DNA of 64,000 nucleotides from Chitinophaga sp. HK235 (GCF_018255755.1 NZ_CP073766.1:4092001-4156000); one strand, 5' to 3'; positions 48,399 to 57,159 are shown, counted from the first letter of the stretch. The notes: a model not told the origin generated them from the letters alone. Translations and numbers: made by a program.

Positions 48399-48995
48399 AT
48401 TTATTTTTAGCAATAAATAAAACGCGCGATATTGCGCAATTGTTATTTCTTTTTAACAAGCACGGGCGTTTCAACACATTAATTTAAATCAAAATAGCTT
48501 TAATTGTTTTAGCCAGTTTTATACTGATATCTACCATTTTTCAGTCAAAACCAGCCATTGGAAAAGTAGACATTTGCTCAGATCGATAATTCGTTGATAT
48601 TCGTGTTATTATCGATCGCTTATAGCATAATCCCCAAGTTCCATTTCACACACGTATATTGTCATGTAGAAATTGTCTGGTAGCATTCCCCCCAGAAGAT
48701 TAATTGGCTTTATTCATACCTGCTTATCAAAATTTTGCCATATCCATACCCTGCCTGGATCGATTCTGATCTTAGGTCGATTTCCGTATTTATCTATTTC
48801 TGTTCATCATCTATTCACCATTTCGTTATCTATCTATTCATTCCAAAAGTGAAAAATTTATGGCTACATCTGTACATTCCTCCTAATCAATAAGGTGGCT
48901 GTTTCGTTTTCATTCATTTTTCGGTGCCGGACGTTCATTTCCGGTGTCGGAAACAGCTTTCCATTGCTTATACACACCTTTTAACTCCACAATTT
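48399..48995. other. Regulatory gap between fusA and the T9SS gene
   Basis: About 600 nt with no supported gene, lying between divergent genes. It holds a perfect inverted repeat, GATCGATAAT (48581-48590) and ATTATCGATC (48608-48617) with a 17-nt spacer. A pyrimidine-rich stretch with repeated TATCTATT words lies near 48790-48845. Confidence 0.55.
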
Positions 48996-49502
48996 ATGAC
49001 ATCGTTTATCTCCAAGTGCACTATTGCGCTGATGGTGCTGGCAGCGCTATGCACCCAAGCGGACGCGCAACTGATCCTGAACAGGCAGGTCGTTGGCAGT
49101 AATGGCGGCAGTGGTAACCTCAATCAGGTATTGATTCAATATACGATAGGGGAACCGGTTGTGCTGCCTATTACAGACGGACGGCTTCTGCTGACACAGG
49201 GATTTCAGCAACCATACGAGCTTCCTCCCCTTCCACCCGGGAAGAGTCCTGTAAAAAACTACATACTGTTTCCCAACCCGGCCCTCACCAGTGTAAAACT
49301 ACAGTTTGAGATGCTGGCTGATGCAACGATTAACATTCTGATACTCAATACTGCAGGACAAACCTTGTATAACAAGCTACATCAGGTGGGCCAGGGTAAA
49401 TCCACGGTAGTGATACCGGTCAACCATTTTGCAGCAGGGATCTATACGGTTGTGCTGAAAGTGGGTGTCAGCATTTACTTCGAAAAACTCATTGTGCAGT
49501 AA
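48996..49502 (+). CDS. T9SS-secreted protein with C-terminal sorting domain
   Basis: The 168-residue product has a signal peptide (MTSFISKCTIALMVLAALCTQADAQ) and a C-terminal type A type IX sorting domain (about residues 90-168). That domain shows the initial FPNP motif (YILFPNPA), then ILILNTAGQTLYN and the GIYTVVLK strand, typical of TIGR04183. The short middle segment (LILNRQVVGSNGG...) is not recognised, so this is a very small cargo. The ATG at 48996 is preferred to an earlier in-frame ATG at 48924 because it gives a clean signal peptide. It lies 15 nt upstream of a PorV-like gene. Confidence 0.85.
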   Translation: MTSFISKCTIALMVLAALCTQADAQLILNRQVVGSNGGSGNLNQVLIQYTIGEPVVLPITDGRLLLTQGFQQPYELPPLPPGKSPVKNYILFPNPALTSVKLQFEMLADATINILILNTAGQTLYNKLHQVGQGKSTVVIPVNHFAAGIYTVVLKVGVSIYFEKLIVQ

Positions 49503-49517
49503 TTAAATGTCGTAATC

Positions 49518-50690
49518 ATGAAACCTGATCGAATAATTCTTCTTTTTTCCGGCATGCTGGCTGCCATACCAGCCGTTCATGCACAAAAAACGACCCAGCA
49601 GCCAGCTAATATCGGTGCGAGTTTTCTGCAGGTAAACCCCGACGCCAGGTCAAGCGGTATGGGTGATGCAGCCACAGGCATTAGTCCGGACGCCAATTCC
49701 ATTTTTGCCAATGCGGCCAAAATTGTATTTGCAGGAGACTGGGGCGTGAGTGCCACCTACTCGCCCTGGATGTGGGAGCTGAACAATTACAAGTCAAACA
49801 TGGCTTTTGTATCAGCCTACAAGAACCTGAATGCCAACGAAGGTATCGGGGCTTCCATGAAATACTTTAATTACGGGGAAGTCACCTTCCGGGATGAAAA
49901 CGGTACCACGCTCCAGAACTACTCTCCCCGGGAATTTGCCATAGACGGAGCATATTCCCGCAAGCTGGGAGAACATATGTCGATGGCCATCAGTATGCGT
50001 TACATCCGCAGTCAGCTTGGGCAAGGCTCTTTCAACGGATTACAGCAAAAGCCGGCCTCTGCTGTAGCGGGTGATGTCAGCTACTATTATCAGAACAGCA
50101 AGGATTATCTGGATTTCGGCAACCGGTATTGTTTTGGTATCAGCATTACCAACATCGGTACTAAACTTTCGTATACTGACGACAGCCGCCAGAAAAGCTT
50201 TTTGCCTATGAACCTGCGGATAGGTGGCAGTTATACGTTTGTACATACCAGTGACCATGAGTTTACCGTAGCGGTAGACATCAACAAATTACTTGTTCCT
50301 ACCCCGCCCATCTATGACAGCTCCGGCCAGATATCAAAAGGCAAAGACCCGGACCGGAGTGTTGTCAACGCCATTTTCTCCTCATTTGGGGATGCGCCCG
50401 GAGGTTTCCAGGAAGAACTACGGGAGTTTACAATTGGCAGTGGCCTTGAGTACGCCTACAGACAATCCTTCTTTGTACGGACCGGCTACTTTTATGAGCA
50501 TCCCAATAAGGGTTACCGGCAACATTTTACCAGCGGCCTCGGTGTAAGAGTGGCCAATCTGGAGCTGGATATGGCTTACCTCATCCCCACTTCCAACAGT
50601 TTACGCGAAAGAAGAACCCTGAAATTTTCACTGATGTACAACATCGGCAGACATACTACCGCTACTGTAACCCCCGATATAACACATTAA
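49518..50690 (+). CDS. PorV-like type IX secretion outer-membrane protein
   Basis: The 390-residue product has a signal peptide ending near AVHAQ and a beta-barrel of the PorV/PorQ type. The PorV-like opening reads FLQVNPDARSSGMGDAATGI (about 35-54), then DANSIFANAAKIVF. PorV collects T9SS cargo at the translocon and passes it to the attachment complex. The gene sits between a T9SS cargo gene and a collagen-like gene; it may be a dedicated shuttle, or a paralog of the main PorV, which I cannot tell from this window. Confidence 0.82.
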   Translation: MKPDRIILLFSGMLAAIPAVHAQKTTQQPANIGASFLQVNPDARSSGMGDAATGISPDANSIFANAAKIVFAGDWGVSATYSPWMWELNNYKSNMAFVSAYKNLNANEGIGASMKYFNYGEVTFRDENGTTLQNYSPREFAIDGAYSRKLGEHMSMAISMRYIRSQLGQGSFNGLQQKPASAVAGDVSYYYQNSKDYLDFGNRYCFGISITNIGTKLSYTDDSRQKSFLPMNLRIGGSYTFVHTSDHEFTVAVDINKLLVPTPPIYDSSGQISKGKDPDRSVVNAIFSSFGDAPGGFQEELREFTIGSGLEYAYRQSFFVRTGYFYEHPNKGYRQHFTSGLGVRVANLELDMAYLIPTSNSLRERRTLKFSLMYNIGRHTTATVTPDITH

Positions 50691-50715
50691 GCAATTACTG
50701 TATAAAACACCAGTT

Positions 50716-52788
50716 ATGACAAAAAGATACTTGTTTATCATTTGCTGCACGCTATTCTCTTTACAGCTCTATGCACAAAACGGGCTTAAAACGATCAACT
50801 ACCAGGCAGTGGCCAGGAATGGAAATGGCACTATGCTGGCCAATGAAAATATAAACGTGAGAATCACCATTTTGGGAGGCTCTCCATCCGGCCCTGTACA
50901 ATACCAGGAAACGCACAACACTACCACCAACCAGTTAGGGCTCTTTACTTTACAGATCGGTGCAGGAACCCCTAGCAGCGGTCATTTCAGTACAATTCCC
51001 TGGGCAAACGCCAATCAATTCATCAAAGTGGAAGCCTCCACAGATGGTGGCAGTTATCAGGAACTGGGCACCTCTCCCTTTGCGAGCGTACCATTTGCTT
51101 TGTATGCAGCCAACTCAGCCCCAGGCGCTACAGGGCCTAAAGGTGATCCCGGCCCCACAGGCAATGCAGGTCCACAAGGGCCAGCCGGAGCTGTAGGACC
51201 ACAGGGTCCAGCTGGTATTCCGGGATTACCCGGAGTAACAGGCGCCCCCGGGCCACAGGGCCCAGCTGGAACACCAGGTGCCAAGGGTGACCAGGGAGAC
51301 ACAGGACCAGCAGGGGTACAAGGCGAAAAGGGAGACAAAGGAGAACCTGGAGCCCAAGGTCCGCAGGGGATGCCAGGGGACAAAGGTGATCCGGGCGATA
51401 CGGGGCCACAGGGTGAAAAAGGAGACCAGGGAGAACCTGGACTTCAAGGCCCACAAGGAACTCAAGGGTTACCGGGCATGCCAGGAGCAATGGGACTTCC
51501 AGGAGCCAAAGGTGATCCGGGTGATAAGGGTGAACCCGGCATACAAGGAGTACAAGGAGTACAAGGAGATCCGGGCAATACAGGGCCACAGGGCGAAAAG
51601 GGAGATAAAGGAGCACCCGGCCTCCAGGGGCCCAAAGGCGACATGGGGCCACAGGGGGCGCAAGGTTCACCGGGTATTCCAGGACAACCAGGAGCACCCG
51701 GCGCGAAAGGTGATACCGGCCCTCAGGGTGCTACAGGTGCTATTGGCGCTACAGGCCCACAGGGCCCGCAAGGACCAACTGGCCCTCAGGGTCCTCAGGG
51801 ACAGGCCGGCAATATGAATGGCATACCTGCGTCAGGAGATTTAGGCGGTACCTATCCCGGTCCCACAGTCAGAGCGCTACAAGGTAAAGCAGTGAGCAGC
51901 GCAATTCCTCTCTTAAATCAGTACCTCAAGTTTGACGGTACCCAATGGCTGGCGGCCAATTGCGTTCTTACACTGCCCTATGCTACGACTGAAAATAGCA
52001 ACAGTACTCTTTTCAGTATAACAAATAATGGTAGTGGTACTATCGTGTGGTCTACTGCGAATGGATCCGGAGATGCTCTCCAGACAGTTTCAAAAAATGG
52101 TCATGGTATTAATACAAGTTGTACAGGGTCGGGAGATGCAGTAAACTCCAACAACTCCGGTTCAGGCAGGGCTGGCTACTTTATTAATTCCAACTGGGCC
52201 AGTGGCAGCCCCGTGGTAGAACTAACCAATAATGGACTGGGTACAGCTTTCGTTGTTAGCCAAGTAGGGTTCAACAGCGACTTTCTGCTTTTTAAAACCG
52301 GTAATGGTAATAGAAAAGTCCGCATAGACAATAGCGGTATGGGGTTCTTTAACGGGGGCACTCAAATGGGTGGTGCGGACATGGCAGAAGCCTTTGATGT
52401 AACCGGCAGGAGACAAGAATACGAGCCAGGTGATGTGATGGGGATTGCTACAGGAACAGACCGTACCCTTGAAAAAACTACCGGCGCATATTCCTCCCTG
52501 GTGGTAGGTGTTTATGCAACTAAGCCAGGTGTGCTCATGTCGGAAGAAGAAATAGATGCCGACCTTTCCAACAAAGTGCCGTTGGGCGTGGTTGGTGTGA
52601 TTCCTACCAAGGTATGCAATGAAAACGGTCCGATTCATCGTGGAGATATCCTGGTTACTGCGAGCAGACCGGGTTATGCGATGAAAGCTGATCTGAGTGT
52701 TCTGAAAACCGGCCAGGCCATCGGCAAGGCATTACAGGAGTTTTCCGGTGAAACCGGGAAGATTAAAGTATTGGTCAATGTGAGATAA
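50716..52788 (+). CDS. Collagen-like secreted protein
   Basis: The 690-residue product has a signal peptide (MTKRYLFIICCTLFSLQLYAQ), an N-terminal domain of about 115 residues (GLKTINYQAVARNGNG...), and 76 uninterrupted Gly-X-Y triplets at residues 137-364. A C-terminal domain of about 325 residues with a segment like GGADMAEAFDVTGRR and EPGDVMGIATG follows. The triplets are rich in GPQ, GEKGDK and GDPG, charge pairs known to stabilise triple helices without hydroxyproline. Such proteins form rigid surface stalks. No C-terminal T9SS domain is obvious. It is the last of three co-directional genes. Confidence 0.88.
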   Translation: MTKRYLFIICCTLFSLQLYAQNGLKTINYQAVARNGNGTMLANENINVRITILGGSPSGPVQYQETHNTTTNQLGLFTLQIGAGTPSSGHFSTIPWANANQFIKVEASTDGGSYQELGTSPFASVPFALYAANSAPGATGPKGDPGPTGNAGPQGPAGAVGPQGPAGIPGLPGVTGAPGPQGPAGTPGAKGDQGDTGPAGVQGEKGDKGEPGAQGPQGMPGDKGDPGDTGPQGEKGDQGEPGLQGPQGTQGLPGMPGAMGLPGAKGDPGDKGEPGIQGVQGVQGDPGNTGPQGEKGDKGAPGLQGPKGDMGPQGAQGSPGIPGQPGAPGAKGDTGPQGATGAIGATGPQGPQGPTGPQGPQGQAGNMNGIPASGDLGGTYPGPTVRALQGKAVSSAIPLLNQYLKFDGTQWLAANCVLTLPYATTENSNSTLFSITNNGSGTIVWSTANGSGDALQTVSKNGHGINTSCTGSGDAVNSNNSGSGRAGYFINSNWASGSPVVELTNNGLGTAFVVSQVGFNSDFLLFKTGNGNRKVRIDNSGMGFFNGGTQMGGADMAEAFDVTGRRQEYEPGDVMGIATGTDRTLEKTTGAYSSLVVGVYATKPGVLMSEEEIDADLSNKVPLGVVGVIPTKVCNENGPIHRGDILVTASRPGYAMKADLSVLKTGQAIGKALQEFSGETGKIKVLVNVR

Positions 52789-52812
52789 GCAGTATACTAC
52801 CCAATTAGCAAA

Positions 52813-52841
52813 GGCCGTCGGGATCTCCTGACGGCTTTTTT
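52813..52841 (+). terminator. Terminator of the collagen-like gene
   Basis: GCCGTC.GG and CC.GACGGC form a stem with a bulge, followed by TTTTTTG. It begins 25 nt after the stop. Confidence 0.8.
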
Positions 52842-52896
52842 GTGTCCGGGGGAAAAGCGGCTGAAATACCGGACTGTTTATGCAGGAATTCCATAG

Positions 52897-53016
52897 TTAT
52901 CCACATTCAGATCATGTTAAATGATGTTCTTGCAAATCCGCTATGGTGGTGGGGGACTTAGTTTATCAACGGGGTAATGCAGGGGTTATTCACATCAAAA
53001 GCAGTGTTTATCCACA
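52897..53016 (+). promoter_or_regulatory. Cluster of DnaA-box sequences
   Basis: TTATCCACA at 52897-52905 and 53008-53016, TTATTCACA at 52986-52994, and a weaker TTATCAACG at 52973-52981, all on the plus strand, match the TTATnCACA DnaA box. Three exact matches within 120 nt are far above chance. The region lies in a gap between the collagen-like gene and rpsG. Confidence 0.55.
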
Positions 53017-53024
53017 CATAAAAA

Positions 53025-53055
53025 GGCAAACAGCTCCGAAGAGGAACTGTTTGCC
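53025..53055 (-). terminator. Terminator of rpsG
   Basis: GGCAAACAG.TCC and GGA.CTGTTTGCC pair around a short loop; on the minus strand TTTTTATGTG follows. It lies 32 nt after the rpsG stop. Confidence 0.8.
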
Positions 53056-53086
53056 AAATATATTGAGTTGCCCGTGAGGGCTAAAA

Positions 53087-53554
53087 CTATACTCTGAAGT
53101 GAGAGAAAGCTTTGTTAGCTTCCGCCATGCGGTGAGTATCTTCTTTTTTCTTGAACGCTGCGCCTTCACCTTTGCTTGCTGCTACGATTTCGTTGGCCAG
53201 CTTATCTGCCATGCTCTTACCGTTTCTTTCACCAGCGAAACGAACCAGCCATTTGATGCTCAGGGAAACTTTCCTATCAGGACGAACCTCAGCAGGGATC
53301 TGGAAGGTAGCACCACCGATACGGCGGCTTCTAACTTCAACAGCAGGAGTAACATTGTTTAATGCTTTTCTCCAAACCTCATAACCGTTTTCTCCGGTCA
53401 TCTGGCTCACCTTATCCACAGCATCGTAGAAAATTTTATAGGCAATGCTCTTCTTTCCTTGTTCCATTACGTTATTAACGAAGCGTGTTACCAGCTTGTC
53501 GTTAAACCGAGGATCCGGAGCCAGAGGCAATTTTTTTGCAGCTTGCTTTCTCAT
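53087..53554 (-). CDS. rpsG: 30S ribosomal protein S7
   Basis: The 155-residue head assembly protein. It starts MRKQAAKKLPLAPDPRFNDKLVTRFVNNVMEQGKKS and has GGATFQIPAEVRPDRKVSLSIKWLV and the C-terminal AEANKAFSHFRV. The length is normal. It is cotranscribed with rpsL, 29 nt apart; in most Bacteroidota fusA would follow, but here a terminator and the DnaA-box cluster come next. Confidence 0.98.
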   Translation of the reverse strand: MRKQAAKKLPLAPDPRFNDKLVTRFVNNVMEQGKKSIAYKIFYDAVDKVSQMTGENGYEVWRKALNNVTPAVEVRSRRIGGATFQIPAEVRPDRKVSLSIKWLVRFAGERNGKSMADKLANEIVAASKGEGAAFKKKEDTHRMAEANKAFSHFRV

Positions 53555-53583
53555 TATTGAAAATTACGACTATTTATAATTGA

Positions 53584-53964
53584 TTATTTTTTAGCCTTTT
53601 CCTTTTTAGTACCATATTTGGAACGGCTCTGCTTTCTGTCTTTCACACCGGCAGTATCCAGGGAACCGCGAACAATGTGATAACGAACACCTGGTAAGTC
53701 TTTTACCCTACCACCACGGATCAGTACGATAGAGTGCTCCTGCAGGTTGTGACCTTCACCTGGGATATAAGCGATCACCTCAACTTTATTGGTCAAACGA
53801 ACCTTTGCCACTTTACGTAAAGCGGAGTTAGGTTTTTTAGGCGTGGTTGTGTACACACGAGTACAAACACCGCGACGCTGAGGGCAGCTATCTAATGCCC
53901 TGGACTTGGACTTAGCCCGGATAATTTCTCTTCCTTTTCTTACTAATTGTTGTATAGTAGGCAT
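53584..53964 (-). CDS. rpsL: 30S ribosomal protein S12
   Basis: The 126-residue decoding-centre protein. It starts MPTIQQLVRKGRE and carries VYTTTPKKPNSALRKVAKVRLTN and VKDLPGVRYHIVRG. The Lys residues that give streptomycin resistance when mutated (K-K-P-N loop, and K in VKDLPGVR) are both present, so a streptomycin-sensitive form is predicted. A clear TTTG-N19-TACCTTTG promoter is 68 nt upstream. Confidence 0.98.
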   Translation of the reverse strand: MPTIQQLVRKGREIIRAKSKSRALDSCPQRRGVCTRVYTTTPKKPNSALRKVAKVRLTNKVEVIAYIPGEGHNLQEHSIVLIRGGRVKDLPGVRYHIVRGSLDTAGVKDRKQSRSKYGTKKEKAKK

Positions 53965-54031
53965 TCTTTACCTAGTTTTTTATGTCGGTTTACAATGACA
54001 TCCAAATTTCCCATAAGGGATTTTGGGAGGG

Positions 54032-54062
54032 CAAAGGTAAAACTATAAATGTGAATAACAAA
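54032..54062 (-). promoter_or_regulatory. Promoter of rpsL-rpsG
   Basis: On the minus strand TTTG (54062-54059), 19 nt, TACCTTTG (54039-54032), then CCCTCCC. It matches the rpsJ promoter in -33, -7 and discriminator. Confidence 0.8.
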
Positions 54063-54192
54063 ATTGTTTCGAATATTTTTTACCGGCTTTGAATTTCCTT
54101 GTAGTCGGAGATTGGTTAATCTATCTTGGTAAAAAGAGGACATCAAAAATCCGGACTGCAAAGGTATGATTTCCTTCAGAAACTACCATAAA

Positions 54193-54222
54193 AAAATAGG
54201 GCTGTTTTAAACGCCCTATTTT
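54193..54222 (-). terminator. Terminator of ilvE
   Basis: AAAATAGGGC and GCCCTATTTT pair over 10 bp; on the minus strand a T7 run follows. It is about 27 nt after the ilvE stop. Confidence 0.85.
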
Positions 54223-54248
54223 CATTATTTTAATAATATGTAATCCTT

Positions 54249-55349
54249 TTATTCATTGCCTACATGGTAATTCCAGTGACGGTTATCCTCTTCACGGCCG
54301 GTACGGATGGCATCGAGACGGCGGATAACTTCAGCTCCGGTTTTGTAGGTGGTAGTATCCAGTTTGATCTCAGTATCGAGGTAATCCAGTTGTTCTACAT
54401 AAGCCAGTGCAGCGGCGGTACCAGTACCGAATACTTCTTTAAGGGTACCGTTTTTATAGGCGTTCACTACTTCATCAATAGAAACAGGTCTTTCTTCCAC
54501 TGTGAGGCCCAGGTCTTTGAGCAGGTCGATTACGCTGGCGCGGGTTACCCCTTCCAGGATAGTGCCCTGAGACAGGTCAGGTGTGATGGCCGTATTGCCG
54601 ATGATCACGAATACGTTCATGGTACCGCATTCCTGCAGGTATTTGTGTTCGTAGCCATCTACCCAGAGAATCTGGTCGTAGCCCTGCTTTTTGGCCTGCA
54701 TGGTAGGATACATGGTACCACCATAGTTACCCGCAGCTTTAGCATATCCAACACCACCCGGGAAAGCACGTACGTATTTGTCCTGCACCAGCAGTTTGAT
54801 TGGCTTATTAAAATACGGTCCGGATGGAGAATTGATAATGGCAAAACGATAGGTATCGGAAGGACGTACACCAATAAACTCATCAGCGGCAATCATAAAA
54901 GGACGCAGATAGAGGGAACAGCCAGGTCCTGTAGGGATCCAGTTGCGGTCCAGATCTATCAGCATGTCCAAGCCACCAATAAACAGCCACTCGGGAACTT
55001 CGGGCATACCCATTCTTTCCGCGGAGGTATTAAATCTTCTGTAGTTATCATAAGGCCTGAAAATCATCGGGTTGTCCTGAGGATCCTTATAGGCTTTGAT
55101 GCCCTCGAAGATAGCCTGTCCATAGTGCCAGGCTGCATTGGAAGGACTTACAGAAAAGTTCTGAAAAGGCATGATTTCGGCATTCACCCACGCTTTTCCA
55201 TCAAAATCAGCTACCAGCATGTGGTCTGCATACTTTTTACCGAATACCAGATTATTAAAATCTACTTCACTTAAACGGCTATGCGTAGTTTTTGTGACTT
55301 TGATCTTCTGTAATGCTTCTTCCTTTACTGTTGATTTAGCTACCATCAT
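54249..55349 (-). CDS. ilvE: Branched-chain amino-acid aminotransferase
   Basis: The 366-residue fold-type IV PLP enzyme interconverts Val, Leu and Ile with their 2-oxoacids. The PLP Lys204 (GYAKAAGNYGG) is followed by the substrate/cofactor segment LQECGTMNVFVI. GQAIFEGIKAYK and ADEFIGVRPSDTYRF are BCAT2-type signatures. The length is normal for this longer class. It is monocistronic, with a terminator downstream. Confidence 0.95.
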   Translation of the reverse strand: MMVAKSTVKEEALQKIKVTKTTHSRLSEVDFNNLVFGKKYADHMLVADFDGKAWVNAEIMPFQNFSVSPSNAAWHYGQAIFEGIKAYKDPQDNPMIFRPYDNYRRFNTSAERMGMPEVPEWLFIGGLDMLIDLDRNWIPTGPGCSLYLRPFMIAADEFIGVRPSDTYRFAIINSPSGPYFNKPIKLLVQDKYVRAFPGGVGYAKAAGNYGGTMYPTMQAKKQGYDQILWVDGYEHKYLQECGTMNVFVIIGNTAITPDLSQGTILEGVTRASVIDLLKDLGLTVEERPVSIDEVVNAYKNGTLKEVFGTGTAAALAYVEQLDYLDTEIKLDTTTYKTGAEVIRRLDAIRTGREEDNRHWNYHVGNE

Positions 55350-55479
55350 GGTTAATCAATTTTATCTCAATATTTTTACACTTTCGTCCCGGGGTAGGGC
55401 GCAGTTGCGGCCTACGGCAGTGCAAATAAACTGATTTTTCCCTACGCCGGACTTTAATATTAAATTAAATCATAATAAT

Positions 55480-55977
55480 ATGTCGCTCGAGCAATTGGAA
55501 CTTGATCCGTATTATCTGGCTAAAATCTTCACCCAGCCCATCATTCCCGGGAAAAGCATGCCGGTTGCAGCGCAGCAAATTGAGGTGCCGAAAGTCAAAT
55601 ATTTAGGAGAAAATCAAAAAAACATTGCGCTCTTCATACAAAACGAAAATGAAGCCTACTTAAATGATGAATTATTCAACCTCCTTACCAATATATTAAA
55701 TGCCTGTAAACTAAGCATGCAGGATGTGTCGCTTATTAACACCTCCCACTACCCTCAACTGGGCTTTGCTGACTGGCAGTCTGCCGTAAAAATAGAGAAG
55801 GCCATTGTATTTGGCACAGCATCGGGACCGTTAGGGCTTGCTGATGCACCATTGTATCAGATAGTGACTGTCAATTCCACTACCCTGCTGCTTTCTGACG
55901 AGCTCCAGCTGATCGGGGCCGACAAAATACTGAAAGCCAAATTATGGGCCGGATTAAAACAACTATTAGGTATTTAG
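55480..55977 (+). CDS. Conserved hypothetical protein (Bacteroidota type)
   Basis: The 165-residue cytoplasmic protein has no signal peptide or transmembrane segment. It looks like a mixed alpha/beta domain (NIALFIQNENEAYLNDELFNLLTNILNACKLSMQDVSLIN, then AIVFGT...PLYQIVTVNSTTLLLSDEL). I do not recognise its family. It is 31 nt upstream of rdgB and in the same orientation, so the two may form an operon with the thioesterase and nitroreductase genes. Confidence 0.75.
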   Translation: MSLEQLELDPYYLAKIFTQPIIPGKSMPVAAQQIEVPKVKYLGENQKNIALFIQNENEAYLNDELFNLLTNILNACKLSMQDVSLINTSHYPQLGFADWQSAVKIEKAIVFGTASGPLGLADAPLYQIVTVNSTTLLLSDELQLIGADKILKAKLWAGLKQLLGI

Positions 55978-56008
55978 GTTATTATATAATTTTTTTTTCT
56001 ATTTGAAG

Positions 56009-56590
56009 ATGAAACTGATTTTTGCCACCAATAACGAGAACAAGGTTAAAGAATTCCGCTCCATGCTGGGTGATCACTTTGAGATCATTACCCTGCATGA
56101 AGCCGGTATTGATATCGATATTCCTGAGCCACACGATACGCTGGAGGAGAATGCCCGGGAGAAATCCGGCACCATCCACCGGATGACAGGACAGAACTGC
56201 TTTGCGGAAGATACCGGCCTGGAAATAGATGCCCTTCAGGGCGCTCCGGGTGTATTAAGCGCCCGCTATGCCGGAGAACAGAAGCTGGCGTCCGACAATA
56301 TTGCCAAAGTGCTGACTGAAATGGAAGGTATCACCAACAGGGCAGCCCGTTTCCGCACCGTCATCTCCCTAATACTGGACGGCAAGGAATACCAGTTTGA
56401 AGGTGTCAGCCAGGGGCATATCAGCACCCATACCATGGGAGAAAAAGGCTTCGGCTACGATCCCATCTTTATTCCGGAAGGAGCTGACCGTTCCTTTGCC
56501 CAAATGGACCTGACAGAAAAAAACCAATACAGCCACCGGGGCCGGGCCTTCGAGAAATTCGTAGCCTTCCTGCAATCATTACCCGCCTGA
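56009..56590 (+). CDS. rdgB: Non-canonical purine NTP pyrophosphatase (HAM1/RdgB)
   Basis: The 193-residue enzyme hydrolyses dITP, XTP and related deaminated nucleotides, preventing their use in DNA and RNA. It starts MKLIFATNNENKVKEF, the family's SNNxxKxxE-like P-loop, and has ENAREKSGTIHRMTGQNCFAEDTGLEID, SARYAG and FGYDPIF motifs, all typical. The ATG at 56009 is preferred to an in-frame TTG two codons upstream. The length is normal. A palindromic repeat follows the stop. Confidence 0.95.
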   Translation: MKLIFATNNENKVKEFRSMLGDHFEIITLHEAGIDIDIPEPHDTLEENAREKSGTIHRMTGQNCFAEDTGLEIDALQGAPGVLSARYAGEQKLASDNIAKVLTEMEGITNRAARFRTVISLILDGKEYQFEGVSQGHISTHTMGEKGFGYDPIFIPEGADRSFAQMDLTEKNQYSHRGRAFEKFVAFLQSLPA

Positions 56591-56592
56591 TC

Positions 56593-56684
56593 ATTTATGG
56601 ATTTTTTGATTTCGGGATTTTGGGATTTAAAATGAAATCATCCCCTACATCAAAAAATCATAAATCAAAAAATCTCTAAATCAA
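56593..56684. repeat. Intergenic hairpin repeat after rdgB
   Basis: GGATTTTTTGATTTCGGGATTTTGGGATTT-like words on the left mirror AAATCATAAATC and AAAAAATCTCTAAATC on the right. Similar GATTT/GGGATTT words recur after the nitroreductase gene and in the rpsM/rpsK gap. Confidence 0.65.
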
Positions 56685-56704
56685 AACCATCTACCTAAAA
56701 AATA

Positions 56705-57142
56705 ATGGCAAGAATAAAAATAGACTTACCGGAAAAACTCGGATTCAGCACAACGATACCCATCAGGATACAGGATGTTAACTATGGAGGACATGTAGGC
56801 AATGATGCCATCCTGTCTATTATGCACGAAGCCCGTATGCAGTTCGTGCAGCAGGCCGGCTACAAAGAACTGGACCTTGAAGCCCATACCGGCCTGATTA
56901 TGACCGACGTGGCCGTTGCCTATAAAGGCGAAGGTTTTCACGGAGATATCTTCACCGTGGAGATGGCCGCCGGGGAATACAGTCCGTTTGGCTTCGAGTT
57001 GTTCTATCATATTACCACCCAGCGCAATGGCCAGTCCATTACTATCGCCGATGCCAAAACCGGCATGATATGCTTTGACTATAACCTCCGGAAAGTCATG
57101 AAACTACCGGCAGACATGAAAACCGCTCTGGAAAACATTTAA
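56705..57142 (+). CDS. Hotdog-fold acyl-CoA thioesterase
   Basis: The 145-residue 4HBT-type hotdog protein carries RIQDVNYGGHVGNDAILSIMHEARMQF (about 22-48) with the active-site Asp-x-Asn-Tyr-Gly-Gly-His region typical of thioesterases. Single-domain proteins of this kind hydrolyse short or medium acyl-CoAs, or aromatic acyl-CoAs; the substrate is not readable. It is 17 nt upstream of the nitroreductase gene on the same strand. Confidence 0.88.
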   Translation: MARIKIDLPEKLGFSTTIPIRIQDVNYGGHVGNDAILSIMHEARMQFVQQAGYKELDLEAHTGLIMTDVAVAYKGEGFHGDIFTVEMAAGEYSPFGFELFYHITTQRNGQSITIADAKTGMICFDYNLRKVMKLPADMKTALENI

Positions 57143-57159
57143 CCGATTAAAACAAGATC

